Shown here piece after piece: positions 1 to 13,381 of a DNA stretch of 64,000 bases (position 1 is its first letter; every line of letters begins with the position of its first letter). Both the position numbers and the translations under genes were made by a program. This stretch comes from Diadophis punctatus similis. Lineage: Eukaryota > Chordata > Lepidosauria > Squamata > Dipsadidae. The DNA lies in contig JALIGW010000001.1 in the NCBI GenBank assembly GCA_023053685.1, positions 47,783,859-47,847,858 of the forward strand, written 5' to 3'. The notes beneath the pieces are model-generated. The model worked only from the letters and a program-made list of their open reading frames with translations, made no database searches and was not told the origin of the DNA.

Positions 1-235
1 CCCCAAAAGCCAAAAACAAGATGGTGATGCAGGCGCAGTGCCAGAAACTCAGCTTCTGCGCATGCGCAGAAGAAAAAAGAACCTGAGAAAAAAATCCCCA
101 AAAAATTCCAAAAAAAGATGGCGGCCTCCACGAACTGGCATCGACCAATCCAGTTCTGTGACATCATTGTGACATCACCAGTGGTTTGCTACCGGTTCAG
201 GCGAACCGTTCCGAACCGGGAGGAATCCACCTCTG
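1..235. mobile_element. hAT MITE, 3' part only (runs off the window)
   Basis: The window opens inside a CpG-rich MITE ending with 'aatccacctctg' at 224-235, the same end type as the other CAG..GGTGGGTT elements here. It holds a perfect palindrome TGCGCATGCGCA (57-68) and an AAGATGGCGGC box (115-125). The left end and TSD lie outside. Confidence 0.7.
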
Positions 236-890
<655 letters not shown>

Positions 891-1174
891 TGATTTGAAA
901 TTGTATAATTTCTATTTGCTTGAGTGCAATGCATTTCAGTTTCCGTTTTTGAAAAAAAAAGTATGTCTGCTTTTTCTAAACATGTAATCTGTTTAGATAT
1001 GAACCGGTCTATTCTTTAATTTTCTTTATTGCTATCAATTCTGTTTTAGTGAAGAAAATTTGGACTGGACAATTCTTTTGTATCAACTCAGAAATTAATA
1101 GTGTCTTGGCATCATGAGAATGTAATTTTTCCCTGTGCTGTTCATAAATGATCATTGAACAAATGGTTTATGGT

Positions 1175-1431
1175 CAGGGGTGGGTTCTAACTTACCTCGC
1201 CACTGGTTTGCTTCCACCCGTGCCACGTGGGCGCGCGCTCATTGCGTGCCTTGCGGCCACACTACACACACACATGCGCAGTGCCGAAAACTAAGCTTCT
1301 GCGTGTGCGCCGCCATTAGAGCCAGTTCAGGGGCATGGCCAACCAGCAATCGCTCCCGGTTCGGCGAGCCGGGGGAAATTCCTGCTACTGGTTCTAAAGA
1401 ACCGGTCCAAACTGGGAGCAACCCACCTCTG
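1175..1431. mobile_element. hAT MITE (GGTGGGTT type) with 8-bp TSD
   Basis: A 257-bp element begins 'caggggtgggtt' and ends 'aacccacctctg', flanked by perfect copies of TTTATGGT at 1167-1174 and 1432-1439. The ends and 8-bp duplication fit a non-autonomous hAT element. The inner part repeats CCGGTTC boxes near both ends. It lies inside the SERTAD4 intron. Confidence 0.9.
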
Positions 1432-1498
1432 TTTATGGTTTGTTGAGTACAGAATCTTTCTCACTCAAAATATTGAATCCACCTTCCATTGCATGTAA

Positions 1499-2077
1499 AT
1501 TTATTTATTTATTAAACATACCTGCTGCCTAACTCACCTAGAGATAACTCTAAGCAGTGTACAATCAATAAAAGCAAGAAGATAAAATATTAAAGCATTA
1601 AAATAATAGTAATGAACACTAAAATTGAATTAAACCTTAACAAAGATGGCAAGGAAGGAAGGAAGATGCATACGGGAGGCATCAGAGATAAATCAGAGAT
1701 GACCAATAATACTGGCTATGTTCCTACATTATAGAAAGCCAGAACCTGGAAGAGTCCTGGTGTATCATGAACAAAAGAACAAAAAACAAAAATCCATGCC
1801 AATGTATGATCCTACCTGATTCTTCTTGCCCCAGAAATGGTTAAGCAAACCCATAGATGCTCTTTCCATGATATGTTTACTGTGATATATGGGCCAGAGC
1901 TGGAAACCATGGGTTGTTCTTGGATCCCATTTTAGGTTTGTTTGGGAGTCTCAAATCAGGGTTTATAGTTGACACATCTTTTCTTCCCAATGTTAGTTTA
2001 CTGTACTATACCATGTGACATATAAATGCAGTCAGTATCTTTGGCTAGTTTTGATTATTTTCAAGATAGGGGAATTT
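1499..2077. other. Intronic DNA with a possible LINE 3' remnant
   Basis: Bases about 1499-1620 ('ttatttattaaacatacctgctgcc...') resemble the antisense 3' tail of squamate L2-like LINEs. The rest shows nothing I can name. Confidence 0.35.
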
Positions 2078-2079
2078 AA

Positions 2080-2230
2080 CAGATTAACAGAGTCGGAAGG
2101 AACCTTGCAGGTCATCTAGTCCAACCCCCTGCCCAAGCAGGAGATCCTTACATCTGCCTCTACCTAGGATTGAACTCACAACCTCCTGATTGTGAGGCAA
2201 GAGCTCTACCTCTAGGCCACAGCAGCTGGA
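2080..2230 (-). mobile_element. tRNA-derived SINE with CR1-like tail
   Basis: Read on the - strand, this starts with a tRNA-like head ('gagctcttgcctcacaatc', then 'ttgtgagttcaatcc' as a B-box-like stretch). It ends with 'cttccgactctgttaatct', very close to the 3' end of the CR1 LINE at 42-45 kb. The second copy at 22503-22655 is on the + strand. Confidence 0.75.
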
Positions 2231-3036
2231 ATAGGAATTCAATATTCTGATTGAGATATACAATTTGAAGCAAGCAATCTAATTCTAGACATGTAATAAT
2301 AACTTGAAAAAATTGCAATTTACTGACTTTTAAAAACAAAATAAAATCTAACTTCTAGGCCAAGTTATCTGGCCTGTTCTAAAGGACTGGCCAAACCTGA
2401 GCATTCTATACAAATTTGTATTATTTTATAAATCTAAGATCTCCTAATTCAGATGTTACTTTTTACTCACAACGAGGGAAATAAATGGACCGAATAGCAT
2501 TCTGTTATATGGAGATGAAGACACAAAGGTTCTGTCTAATGAACCCGATGAGCCAATTTAAATCCCATACAATAAGGCCAATTCATTAAACCTTTAGAAA
2601 ATAATATCCATTAGCCTATTTTCTCTCTCTCATTTTAAAATAGAGGCACCATTATCTTTATGAAGTTATGAGAATGACAGGAGATCTTAATTATTAGCAT
2701 GGTTATGTTTAGCTTGCTCAAAAAAACTTGTGCTACAGTGATGAGTAGCCACAGGGAATAAAGTCCCAACTTCACAAAATCCTTTCCCTCCAGAACAAGA
2801 TCCTGCTGTTAAAAAAATACTGCCTCAAATTCACAGAATAGATAAACAGGGTCATGTAAACCATATCGGGGAAAAAATCCTTACTAGATTATTTGTACTA
2901 TCCAACGAGTAGTCATAGAGTCCAATCTGCCAAGATCTTAAAAACTCACGATGGTAAAATAAACACATAAAAAGTGAGGGGGGAAATGTAGCTCAGATCA
3001 TAAATGAAAATCTTGATGTAATATAGTTATAGATGT
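2231..3036. other. AT-rich intronic DNA, nothing recognised
   Basis: No repeat ends, exons or RNA genes could be supported here. Confidence 0.4.
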
Positions 3037-3525
3037 AACTTGGAATACTGCATTCAGTTTTGGTCGCCACAATGTAAAAAGGATGTTGAGACTCTAGAAA
3101 GAGTGCAGATAAGAGCAACAAAGATGATTAGGGGACTGGAGGCTAAAACATATGAAGAATGGTTGCAGGAACTGGGTATGTCTAATGAAAAGAAGGATCA
3201 GGGGAGACATGATAGCAGTGTTCTCAGGGGTTGCCACAAAGAAGAGGGAGTCAAGCTATTCTCCAAAGCACCTGAGGGTAGGACAAGAAGCAATGGGTGG
3301 AAACTAAACAAGGAGAGAAGTAACTTAGAACTAAGGAGAAATTTCCTGACAGTTAGAACAATTAATCAGTGGAACAGCTTGCCTCCAGAAGTTGTGAATG
3401 CTCCAACACTGGAAGATAACCATTTGTCTGAAGTAGTGTAGGGTTTCCTTCCTAGGCCGGGGGTTGGACTAGAAGACCTCTAAGGTCCCTTCCAACTCTG
3501 TTGTTATTATTATTATATTATATAG
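3037..3525 (+). pseudogene. CR1 LINE 3' end, decayed reverse-transcriptase ORF
   Basis: A 5'-truncated CR1 copy that matches the C-terminal part of the intact CR1 at 42084-44936. It reads EYCIQFWSPQCKKDVETLER and ends with LEDNHLSEVV, followed by the CR1 3' UTR and a short (TTA)n tail. Relative to the intact copy it has lost bases around 3183-3232 (frame shifted then restored) and a short piece before the final DNHLSEVV. It is not functional. Confidence 0.92.
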
Positions 3526-3680
3526 CAATAGGTTGTGCAATTTTGGTTTAATGTATGGTAGTTAACCACATTGAGACTTGAGTAGGGGGCACATTGTTTT
3601 TAAAGTAAACAAGCATTGTATAAAAGTTTGCATTGAACAACAAGTAAGAGTCGTCTACTCTGGCCCTGTGATCATATAAA

Positions 3681-3750
3681 CCAGGGATGTTCAACTTTGG
3701 GAACTTTAAGACTTGTGGACTTCCAATTCTCGGAATTCCACGGCTTGCAT
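3681..3750. mobile_element. Half copy of a short palindromic hAT MITE
   Basis: It starts 'cagggatgttcaactttggg' and continues 'aactttaagacttgtggact', then stops near the element centre. This is the same family as the complete copies at 11772-11920 and 57163-57294. Confidence 0.65.
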
Positions 3751-4205
3751 CCTGTGTTGCTTGGGGAAGTTTCATAGACTTCCAGAAGGGTGTTTGAGGG
3801 ATGCAGTGATAGAAAAGTCTTCTGGGGTTTCTTCCATTCAGATATTCAGCATCCATGTTAATAATAATGATGATGGCAATCATAACAGCAACAATGAATG
3901 TACAGCAACAATATCAATAGTGCAGTTGCTTTATACTTAACTCTGTATGGAGGACGGGGTGTAAGTGATTAAAAAAAACCTCAGTGACATTAAAATTTGT
4001 TTCTATTCACCTGACTTTCTTTATTGGGATAGGTGGTAAAATTACTATCATTGTGTTAATTGTGTATAGATGCTAATTTAAAACAAAAGCAGGATTTCTG
4101 CAAAGAGGAAGCTTTATTTTATGGCTTTGTTTAGGAATCAGTGATACAGAACATGTTTCTGGATGCACTGTCTGAAAACTTTAATATTCAAGAGAGAACT
4201 AACAC

Positions 4206-4283
<78 letters not shown>

Positions 4284-4313
4284 AGAAAGAGAGAGAGACA
4301 GAGAGAGACAGAG
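4206..4313. repeat. (CA)n then (GA)n microsatellite
   Basis: An uninterrupted CA tract of about 76 bp is followed by a short imperfect GA tract. Apparent ORFs here are only dipeptide repeats. Confidence 0.97.
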
Positions 4314-4959
4314 AAACTGCTTCCCCAGAACAGCACTGTAGTGCAATAGTATTTTACTGAATAGCTGCACAGATTTTCACCTGTTCTGTTCTCCATTATC
4401 TCTTTCTTTTTCTCATAAGTATCTCATTATGAAATCTGACACTAGTGTAATAATCCTTGGGACTGATTTTTTTTCTCTTTCCAGCCTGTAATAATACAGT
4501 AAAGGAGAACATTGCAAGGTTGTTATATTGCCTAGACATCTGGAAATTCAAAATTCATTCGCCAAGGAATGTTAGAATTCACGGTTCATTTAGACCATGA
4601 CTTTTTTGCTAAGTAAGGTTGCTAAAAGTAATAGCGATTTTTTTTGTAAAATAGAAAGGATTCCCATGGGAACTAGAACAGAGACCAGTAGATAGTTTTA
4701 CAGCAATCATGAAACAGCCTACCAAATATTTATCAGTTTGTAACTACTGTATAAGCAACAGTAATTGCAATAGAATCAGGTTTTGAAGTGAACAATTAAT
4801 TCTTTTTAAAATTACCTGATGCTGAAATTTTATAATAGAAACATATGAATTAGTGTATGTACATGTAATCCCAGATCCTTATAATTTGCTATTTGTGTTG
4901 CTTTTCTAAAATTACAATATGTAATTAATACTAGATTGAGCACCAAACCTACTAATAGT

Positions 4960-5215
4960 TTAATAAATAATTAATTAAATGTATATACTGCCATATCTGA
5001 CATGATAACATTTTACAGCATACATTAAAAAAAAGTATACAGTTAAACTCACCATCAAGACATAGCACAAAGTATCTCTAAACAACCAAGGCTCTATTAT
5101 AGTCAATAAAATAATATCAAACTTCAACTGTCCTGCATAACAGCTCCGTCTTGAAAGTCTTATGGAAGAACATCAGATTAGGTGCCAGCCAGATCTCCAG
5201 AAGAAAGCTGTTCTC
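4960..5215 (-). mobile_element. L2-like LINE 3' remnant, probable
   Basis: The pattern 'tatatactgcc..' followed by 'aacagctccgtcttgaaagt' resembles the antisense end of reptile L2-type LINEs. It is heavily decayed; a consensus search would be needed to confirm it. Confidence 0.4.
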
Positions 5216-5368
5216 CTAAAATTATTATACTTTTTCACATATTGTTCTATTTAGTAGCTCATTTCTGTTAAAAGGACTCTTCAAAGATGCATTGGTAATG
5301 AATTACTAAGCATCAAGTACTGTAGTTTCTTTCAATTGCTAGCTAAATCCAGTTTCCTTCATTTAGGA

Positions 5369-5464
5369 TAGGGGTCCTCAAGACCTGGCAACTTAAGAGC
5401 TGGCTGGAGAATTCTGGGAGTTGAAGTCCACAAGACTTTAAGTTGCCAAGTTTGAAGACCTCTG
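5369..5464. mobile_element. Short palindromic hAT MITE
   Basis: A 96-bp inverted repeat whose arms read 'ggcaacttaagagctggctg' and 'ccacaagactttaagttgcc'. The flanks ATTTAGGA (5361-5368) and ATTGAGGA (5465-5472) match at 7 of 8 bases. It sits about 400 bp before the SERTAD4 terminal exon. Confidence 0.75.
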
Positions 5465-5594
5465 ATTGAGGAAGTCTTACTTTGGTGATAAGGTTGAATA
5501 TACTCAATATTAAGCCTCAGAGCTCCCGATGAGATTTGTGAGAGTTGAATAATAATGGACAATAAACAACAAATGGAACCACTTAAGCATAATA

Positions 5595-5740
5595 ATATAA
5601 TAATTTATTAAACTTGCATGCTGCCTCTTTAATAGGGCAGCTCTGACTCTGGGCAGCTCATAATGATCAAAGAAATTGGAATAAAGCGAATAAAAGATAA
5701 AGATAAAAGATGATCTAAACTCTCCTGTGCCAAAGAGGAG
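5595..5740 (-). mobile_element. L2-like LINE 3' remnant, probable
   Basis: 'taatttattaaacttgcatgctgcc' and 'ctctgggcagctcataatga' match the general shape of antisense L2-like tails also seen at 39880-40380. Assignment is tentative. Confidence 0.4.
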
Positions 5741-5858
5741 TCTCTGCTGCCCAAATACTATATGATGCATGGATGGATAAAATCTCAGTGACATGATTCA
5801 ATTAATTAATACTGCATTCATTTTTATTATTATTTCCTGTTTCTCTCGTTCATTTTAG

Positions 5859-6578
<720 letters not shown>

Positions 6579-7960
6579 GCCATCTCCTGAATAATTTCAG
6601 TTTAGAAGCAAGCACAGTGTTGACATTATCAGAAAAAAATATCAGTTTGGATCGATTTTCTTATGCTTTTATAGAACTGGTACAATTGTGTCATAAGCTT
6701 CATGGATCCTTTCAGTGACTGTGGAGCAGATTCCATCAAAGCGTATGTATGGTCTGCATCATGAGCTATTTATAAATACATGCGATCCTTACAAAGAGCA
6801 CAGTTGCATTGTATACTTCCATTGCTGGAAGAACCAATAAACCAGATGGAGAAAATACAATTCCTTTCATGTATCCCTTTGGGAAACTAGCATGAATTAA
6901 GAGGAATCTTCTTTATGCTTATCAATTAATTATACATTTGATAAGCAAATTGTTACCAGCGAAAGGAAGAATACATTTTGCCCATCAAAATGGCTGTGAG
7001 AAAGACTGCAGAGAAATGAAATGGAATAGGCCTACTTTATGGTCCAGAAGTGACATTATTCTAATGTATTTAAGTCTGGTTTTATTGATAGGGTACAATA
7101 ACATCTTTTTATGGAGACTCAATTTGAAATGCTACACACAGTTCCAGCACATGCACAGCTTTCAGATAAGCTGCAAGAATGAACAAGCGTTATAGTGGTT
7201 TATTGCTATAATGGCAGAGAATTTTTGGTGCCTTACTTTTAATCTTAATTTTTCCAGGGTGAAAATTAAGTTTAAGAAAACAGCTACAGCAGGGATATAA
7301 CCTAAACAGGAAAAAAATAATAACAGGGTGGATCAAATATTATTAGAATTCTGTCTCCTTTGAAATACAAAGCTTGATTTCCTATTCAATTGCCGCTATT
7401 CATTCTTTTTGCTCAATCGCTTTTTGATTTGCCATTTTAAGGAAAGGATTGAAGGAAAAAAAACACAATTGAGATATGTCTCTTGTAAACAAGCATTAGC
7501 TCTTTGAATATTTCTATGGCAACTGTCTGTTGCTTTGATATTTTTTTCCTTTTTCTTTTTAGTATAATGAAGTTCATGAACCAGTGGCATGCTTTATGTT
7601 TTACTCTGTTTCACGTCATTTTCTCTTTTCAGAAAAATGTAATGAGCATGTACTGGGTTTTCATATAATTGTAGGGTTTTTTTATTTTGGAAAAAAGCAC
7701 AATGTTAATAAATGATGTGGTGATAAGATTTTTATCTGAAATGAATGTAAGAGTTTCAATCTTTTTTTTTAAAGATTATCTTGGAGAAAGAAGGGGATAA
7801 TATTCAATTATTAGGATTATATTTGGATCATTTCTGGAATTTTTCATTTTAAAATGTTCTGTCTAAAATTCAAGATCTTTAATTTCAGGTAAAGCACACA
7901 ATTAATTTTGTTCTATTTAAATATAATTTTTATAGTTGAAAGAATCAATAAATGGGAATA
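6579..7960 (+). other. SERTAD4: SERTAD4 3' UTR, probable
   Basis: The AT-rich, repeat-poor sequence after the SERTAD4 stop codon is inferred to be its 3' UTR. AATAAA signals occur at 6836-6841, 7707-7712 and 7947-7952, so several polyadenylation sites are possible. Which one is used cannot be told from sequence. An AU-rich block (tatttataaata) near 6768 could be an mRNA stability element. Confidence 0.55.
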
Positions 7961-10900
7961 ATCGTTATTACATCACACCTTTTAAAGGTCTGGCTGAATT
8001 AGGAGCAATCATAATTTCAGCATAGTTCATTATTGATGCATCATGCCCTTACTTTTTTTTTTACAGAAATGAATGAAAAGCTTTCATTTGGATCCAATTT
8101 ATCATTTAATAGAATTAATTTAACAACATTTAACCCCCTTAAAACTATTTACATTTTTCTCTACAGCTACATGAATTATTCAAATAATTATAAAACAATT
8201 TTCAGTTCTTAGGCTTTACCCTATAACCAATAATTCCTTTTATTCTGTATGAACATCTTTGATGCAATTAATTATGAAAAACATGAATTCTTGAATGGAT
8301 TGCTGCTTCCTTTGTATAGAATATGCTTTGCATAGAAAAATCTTAGATTCATTCCTTACATTTTCTTTAAGATATGAGGTGATAAATTAAGAAAAAGTCT
8401 GCCATAAAATTACTGCCAGTCAGAGTAGACAATACAGGGTTAAATTACAGTTTTCTTCCATTCATTTGGCATCAGATATGGAAGCAATTTAAATTGCAAA
8501 CACTGGGAACTGAAATATGTACTTTTTAACACTAGAAATTAGCTAAACTACCTATTAATTGATGCTAAGTGTATGGGTTCTTTTTAATCCCTTCACCAAC
8601 ATGATATGCAGAGTGTGGGTTCAAAACTACAGTAAACCATAATATAGTTTGTTTTGGACTTAGAATGTGTTAGACCAACATGGCTTAGTATTGTATCAAC
8701 CCAGTTAATTTGGACAATAAGCTGTGTATTAGTGCAACATACACACAAAAATTGAAGCAACTACATATTTGATTGGATGAGAAATAGCATTTTCTAGTAG
8801 GGTAGCTTCAATATATTTTTCCCCTTACGACACACTATCTGTCTTAAAAATGTGCTTAAATTTTTTACTATAATAGAAAGGACATTCTTAATATCCAAAG
8901 AGAAACCACGAGAAAGAGTTAATTTTCACTAGAGGTACAGATTTAAGTTCACTGCATCATGCCAGATAATTAGTGCGCTTTTATAGTCTAAGAAATCTAA
9001 TTTACAATTATTAGTATATCCCTATATCAGGAACCAAGAGTTTCCTATAAGAATCGGGCAAGCAAGGAAGCTACAGATTGGATTAGGGGGGCAGGAGTGA
9101 CTGTGTCAGAAAAGTCATGATGGTGTTTTTAATTGCACAGCCAAGGCTGCCATCTTGACTTTTTCCCTCTTCCTGCAGACAACCCTAATTAAAGATTAGG
9201 ATATCTCATAGCATAGCACCATTCTGCTGGGAGGCTGCTGAAGTAGAGTTCAGTTGCTCAAGAGTCAAGACTCAACAGGAAGAGCTTAACTTCCTTGGCT
9301 ATACATCTGAGGACCAGGAACCAGTCAAATGAAGTAGTTGGGAAACATTTCAGCTCCAATAGCCAGGAAAGGGCATTGTGTGGTCACCTTTCCTCCGTGT
9401 CATTTACATAACACGAGGCTGCCTTCAACTTATTTTCTGTACTGAGGAAATGCAAAGATTTCTAGGGCTGGGGCATTCAGTGTGATATTGGAGCGCAGAA
9501 TCAATAGTAATGATCGGATCATATTGTGGTATCCATTGGCTTCTCTCTTCCCTATGCAAATGAATGGAGCCATATCATTGACTTGTACTGGGAAGGTAAA
9601 AATTTGCCGCCCTGTTAAAAAATGGGAGCCACTAGGGATACTTACAGAAAAGAGTTTTGTCACCAGGTGGACTTTCCTCTTTATTTCCAATTAATTTTAA
9701 GTGGAGGAAGAAATCAATGGACCATTCTATTTCCCCCCCCCTTCCTTATTTCCCTATCTTTCTTGCCTCAGTCTTTGTTTTGTATAGGAGAAAGGAAAAC
9801 AGTGATAAAGTGAATAGGAGCATTTCCAACTTTTGTGACTGGCTATTTTGACCAAGACTCTGCGGTCTGTTTTCATGATATAAACCATTTCCCCAATAAC
9901 AAACCTATACTATGATGCATCAGTAGCAGCTGAATGAGACTAAATGAATCTGTGCAATGTGGACAATTTTGCAGCTAGCTGCTGCAAAAGGAGTCAGGGA
10001 AGTTCTCAGCCCTTGCTTTGCTTTCCCTTCCAGTTTCTCAAAGACTGAGTTAAAAAAAAAATAAGAAAGCCACACAGACTACAAATCATTACGATTCAGG
10101 GTGAGAGAGTTCCTTACCCAGATCCCATCCATTTCTGCTAATTCTTCATTACACATGTGGCAACAAGGAGGTGGATTAAAAGCCAAAATAACTATAGAAA
10201 CGGAATGCATAGAAATTCACCCCTTTTTTACAGGACTTCTCTAGGACTTTGTCATTATCTTAGGAGAGACAGGAATTAGCTAACCATCTGGCTAGCAGTC
10301 TTGAATGGTGTTAATTTAACTTTAGGCAAGACTGTGTCTCCTTATATCTAAATCCATTCCCCAGGGATTAGCTGATTGAGTCAACTCACACATTTTTAAT
10401 GCTTCTATGGCATATAAAATGCCTCGTGTATGAATATTCAAGATTCTCTCTCCCATGGTAGCCATTGTATTGCTATGTCACAGATATATGTCATGTGCCC
10501 ATACAGTAGGTCCTGCTTATAGAGAATTAAATATATGATATATGCCAAAATGGGAAATTTTACAAGGCTGACATTTACATTTTAAAAGGTTGTCCCACCT
10601 TTTTTTCTCCAAGACAAAAGCATTTTTATTATTGCTATCAATATTAAATATAGGTCTCATTCATACAGTGTATGAGTAGGATCATTTAGTCATTTGTCCA
10701 CATGGACCAATTTTTTTTTAAAAAAGTTGACTTTTCTTGTGTTAGATTTAGTTGAGAACAGAAAGATCTGTTCTTCTTTTTCCAATATATGTCAAACATT
10801 GAATGTTTTAAGCTTAGATATTTAGATATTTGTATACTAAGGTGATGTTGTAGTAAAGTGTGTTTTTTTTCTTGATATATATTTATTAAAATTATAAAAC

Positions 10901-11470
10901 CTTTTCATTTAAAAACTTTAACTCTGTTTTTTCCTTTTTTGCTATCAAGAAAACATTTACGCAAATATTTGAGCAAGTAAAATGTGACTGGTATAATGTT
11001 AATTGGTTAGATCAGCTAAAGACATCAAAGCCCCTAGAACATTTTATAGTACTGTTTTGCTTTGTATATTCTGAAGCATTGCTACATTCCTAAATATAAG
11101 TTGAACTTAGTTTTGCTTTCCTAATTTGAACATTGTTTATAAGCATATTGTATGTTGTCACCTTGCCCATTTTAGATTTACCAGCCAGGTTGTTCCCGTA
11201 AAACCCTCCCTCCTGAACTGAAATTGGCTTGGAATCCCCAGGCTACTGTGAGGCTGAGTTCCTGTTTTCAGTTTTAAGGAAAATATTTCTCATGTTTATA
11301 GTCTGTTTTAGTGAGGAGATACAGATGTATTGAATTAAATTAAGAGATTTCCTAGGAGACGATCTGTTCATTGAAACTTCCTAATAATGGAAAACAGGAA
11401 AGCATTTTTGTGTAGTCTCTGGAAAATCTTTAAGAGATTGAAGGATCCACTGATGTGGCTTAGAACAATG
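7961..11470. other. Repeat-poor unique DNA downstream of SERTAD4
   Basis: About 3.5 kb with no recognisable mobile element, microsatellite or coding exon, unlike the rest of the window. It could be a long 3' UTR extension or conserved noncoding DNA. Neither is proven by the sequence. Confidence 0.4.
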
Positions 11471-11596
11471 TATCTCAACCTTGGCGGCATGTGAGGATGT
11501 CAACTTGCAGAATTGCCAGCAAACATGCTAGTTGAGGAATTCTGGTAGTTGGAAGTCCACACATTTTCAGATCACCAAGATTGAGAAACACTTGCC
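11471..11596. mobile_element. Short palindromic MITE, diverged copy
   Basis: It begins 'caatgtatctcaaccttggc' and ends 'caagattgagaaacacttg'. This is a decayed relative of the CAGTGTTTCTCAACC element at 48391-48525. The target duplication is weak (6 of 8 at best). Confidence 0.65.
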
Positions 11597-11771
11597 TGGA
11601 ACAATTAAGCCATAGAATACAAGGGGACTTGATTTTTAAGAGCTATAGCCTCTGTTAGGTTAACAACCCCAGAGAATTTGTTACTAATTGAAACAAAATA
11701 GTGTTTTTAACTAAAGAGCTCCTAGTGCTTAGCTATTTTGTCTTTGCTTGGTTAATGGACTTTCTCTAGGG

Positions 11772-11920
11772 CAGAGGTCTTCAAACTTGGCAACTTTAAG
11801 ACTTGTGGACTTCAGTTCCCAGAATTCTCCAGCCAGCTATCCTATGCCAGCTATGTTGGCTGGAGAATTCTGGGAGTTGAAGTCCACAAGTCTTAAAGTT
11901 GCCAAGTTTGGGGACCCCTG
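11772..11920. mobile_element. Short palindromic hAT MITE with 8-bp TSD
   Basis: A 149-bp near-perfect inverted repeat from 'cagaggtcttcaaacttggc' to 'ccaagtttggggacccctg', flanked by CTCTAGGG at 11764-11771 and 11921-11928 (identical). The centre holds 'ccagctat..ccagctatg'. Confidence 0.9.
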
Positions 11921-11928
11921 CTCTAGGG

Positions 11929-13106
11929 GCAAAATGAGAGGTCATGGAAGATGACAAATGAAAGCCAGTTTTCTTTGAAATCTCTTAATACTCAATGGAT
12001 TGGGTTTCAATGTGATTAAATAACAATTACCCCTCCAACTACACCCTTTGCGGTAAATGACAATGTGGTTTGTTTGATTAAGGGCCAGTATTAGTGTGAT
12101 TCCTAAATGTCATCCACATTCATAGGTTTATAGCTTAGCACAATGTATGAATCTAATTTTAATTTTGTAGCTCTTTAAAAGAACAAGAAAGGTATAATTA
12201 TTCACTCTTCTCACAGAGACTAGTATCACTACATTTTAATTGTGAAAAGTAAATTGTAGCAGAACAACCTTCTCTAATCTCTCTTAGGCTGCTTTTCCTA
12301 GTTTTAGATCTCCAGATGATTTTGAGCAAAATAGCTTCAAGTCAGCATTAGCCAGCCTCAAACTTGGTAGGAGTTATAATAAAATATATGCTGACCCATA
12401 GTTGAAGAAGAGAATTTAAAAAAAAATCCAAACATTTCAGCAATGAAGCAGATGAAAAACTGATGCTTTTTAATATCACTAGAGGAGTTTTTATTTTTAT
12501 TTTTTTAAAGAGTGCAGGCACTCAATCAAGTTGTGAAAACTACTGTGATACATGTTAATAGATCCCAGTATGCATCTTTTAGTTTTTTCATATTTTTAAA
12601 CAGATAACAAATTAAAACTACTGTATACTGTTTGATTAAATAATATGCCTGAGGATAATAATTAGAAGACTAAATTCCTTGTTGTAAAGGAGTTTTAAAA
12701 AATTCAACAAAATTAGAGGAGATAATATATTAAAGATAGGATAAAGATAAACTATGGATTATTTTATTTTACTATGTTTGAAATTTCATGCTGCACAACT
12801 CCATATGACTCTGGGTAGCATATAATATGCCAGAGAATATAAAATACAATATAATAAAAACAGTATTGTATGTTTCTTACTAAACAGAAATGACCATTAT
12901 GCTTTTAATGATCTAACTGGAACTAGTTAAATCACAAATGTCATATGATGTTTTTACTTTGTACATTAATTGCACTGTACATTCTAAAAGTACTGCTACA
13001 TTCCTGGATGCAAGTAGAACTTAATTTTGCTTTCCTAATCTAAAAATTATTTTAGTGTATCTCTATTTTGTCAATTATTCCCATTTAAGACTTACCAAAT
13101 TGTTTC
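11929..13106. other. Unique AT-rich DNA
   Basis: No gene is seen. Bases about 12745-12870 ('tgctgcacaactccatatga...') may be another old antisense LINE 3' fragment. Confidence 0.35.
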
Positions 13107-13114
13107 AGTAAAAC

Positions 13115-13373
13115 CAGGGATGAAATGCTCCTGGTTTGGGTGTGCTTGCCGGTCGTCGGAGAGCTGGTAGCGACGGCAGCGCGAGGCTTCACCCACCCGC
13201 CCGGACGCCGCCATTTGGGTTCTTTTACCCTCTGCGCGTGCGCAGAACGCTTTGTGCATGCGCAGAGAGTAAAAGAACCCAAATGGCGGCGTCCGGGCGG
13301 GTTGGCAAAGCCTCTCGCTACCGGCTCTCCGACAACCGGCAGGCATGCCCGAACCAGGAGCATTTCATCCCTG
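13115..13373. mobile_element. Foldback hAT MITE with 8-bp TSD
   Basis: A 259-bp element begins 'cagggatgaaatgctcctgg' and ends 'ccaggagcatttcatccctg', flanked by AGTAAAAC at 13107-13114 and 13374-13381. Nearly the whole element is one palindrome; the arms include CGCCGCCATTTGGGTTC and its reverse complement. It contains TGCGCGTGCGCA at 13233-13244. The overlapping open frames on both strands are by-products of the palindrome. Confidence 0.92.
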
Positions 13374-13381
13374 AGTAAAAC

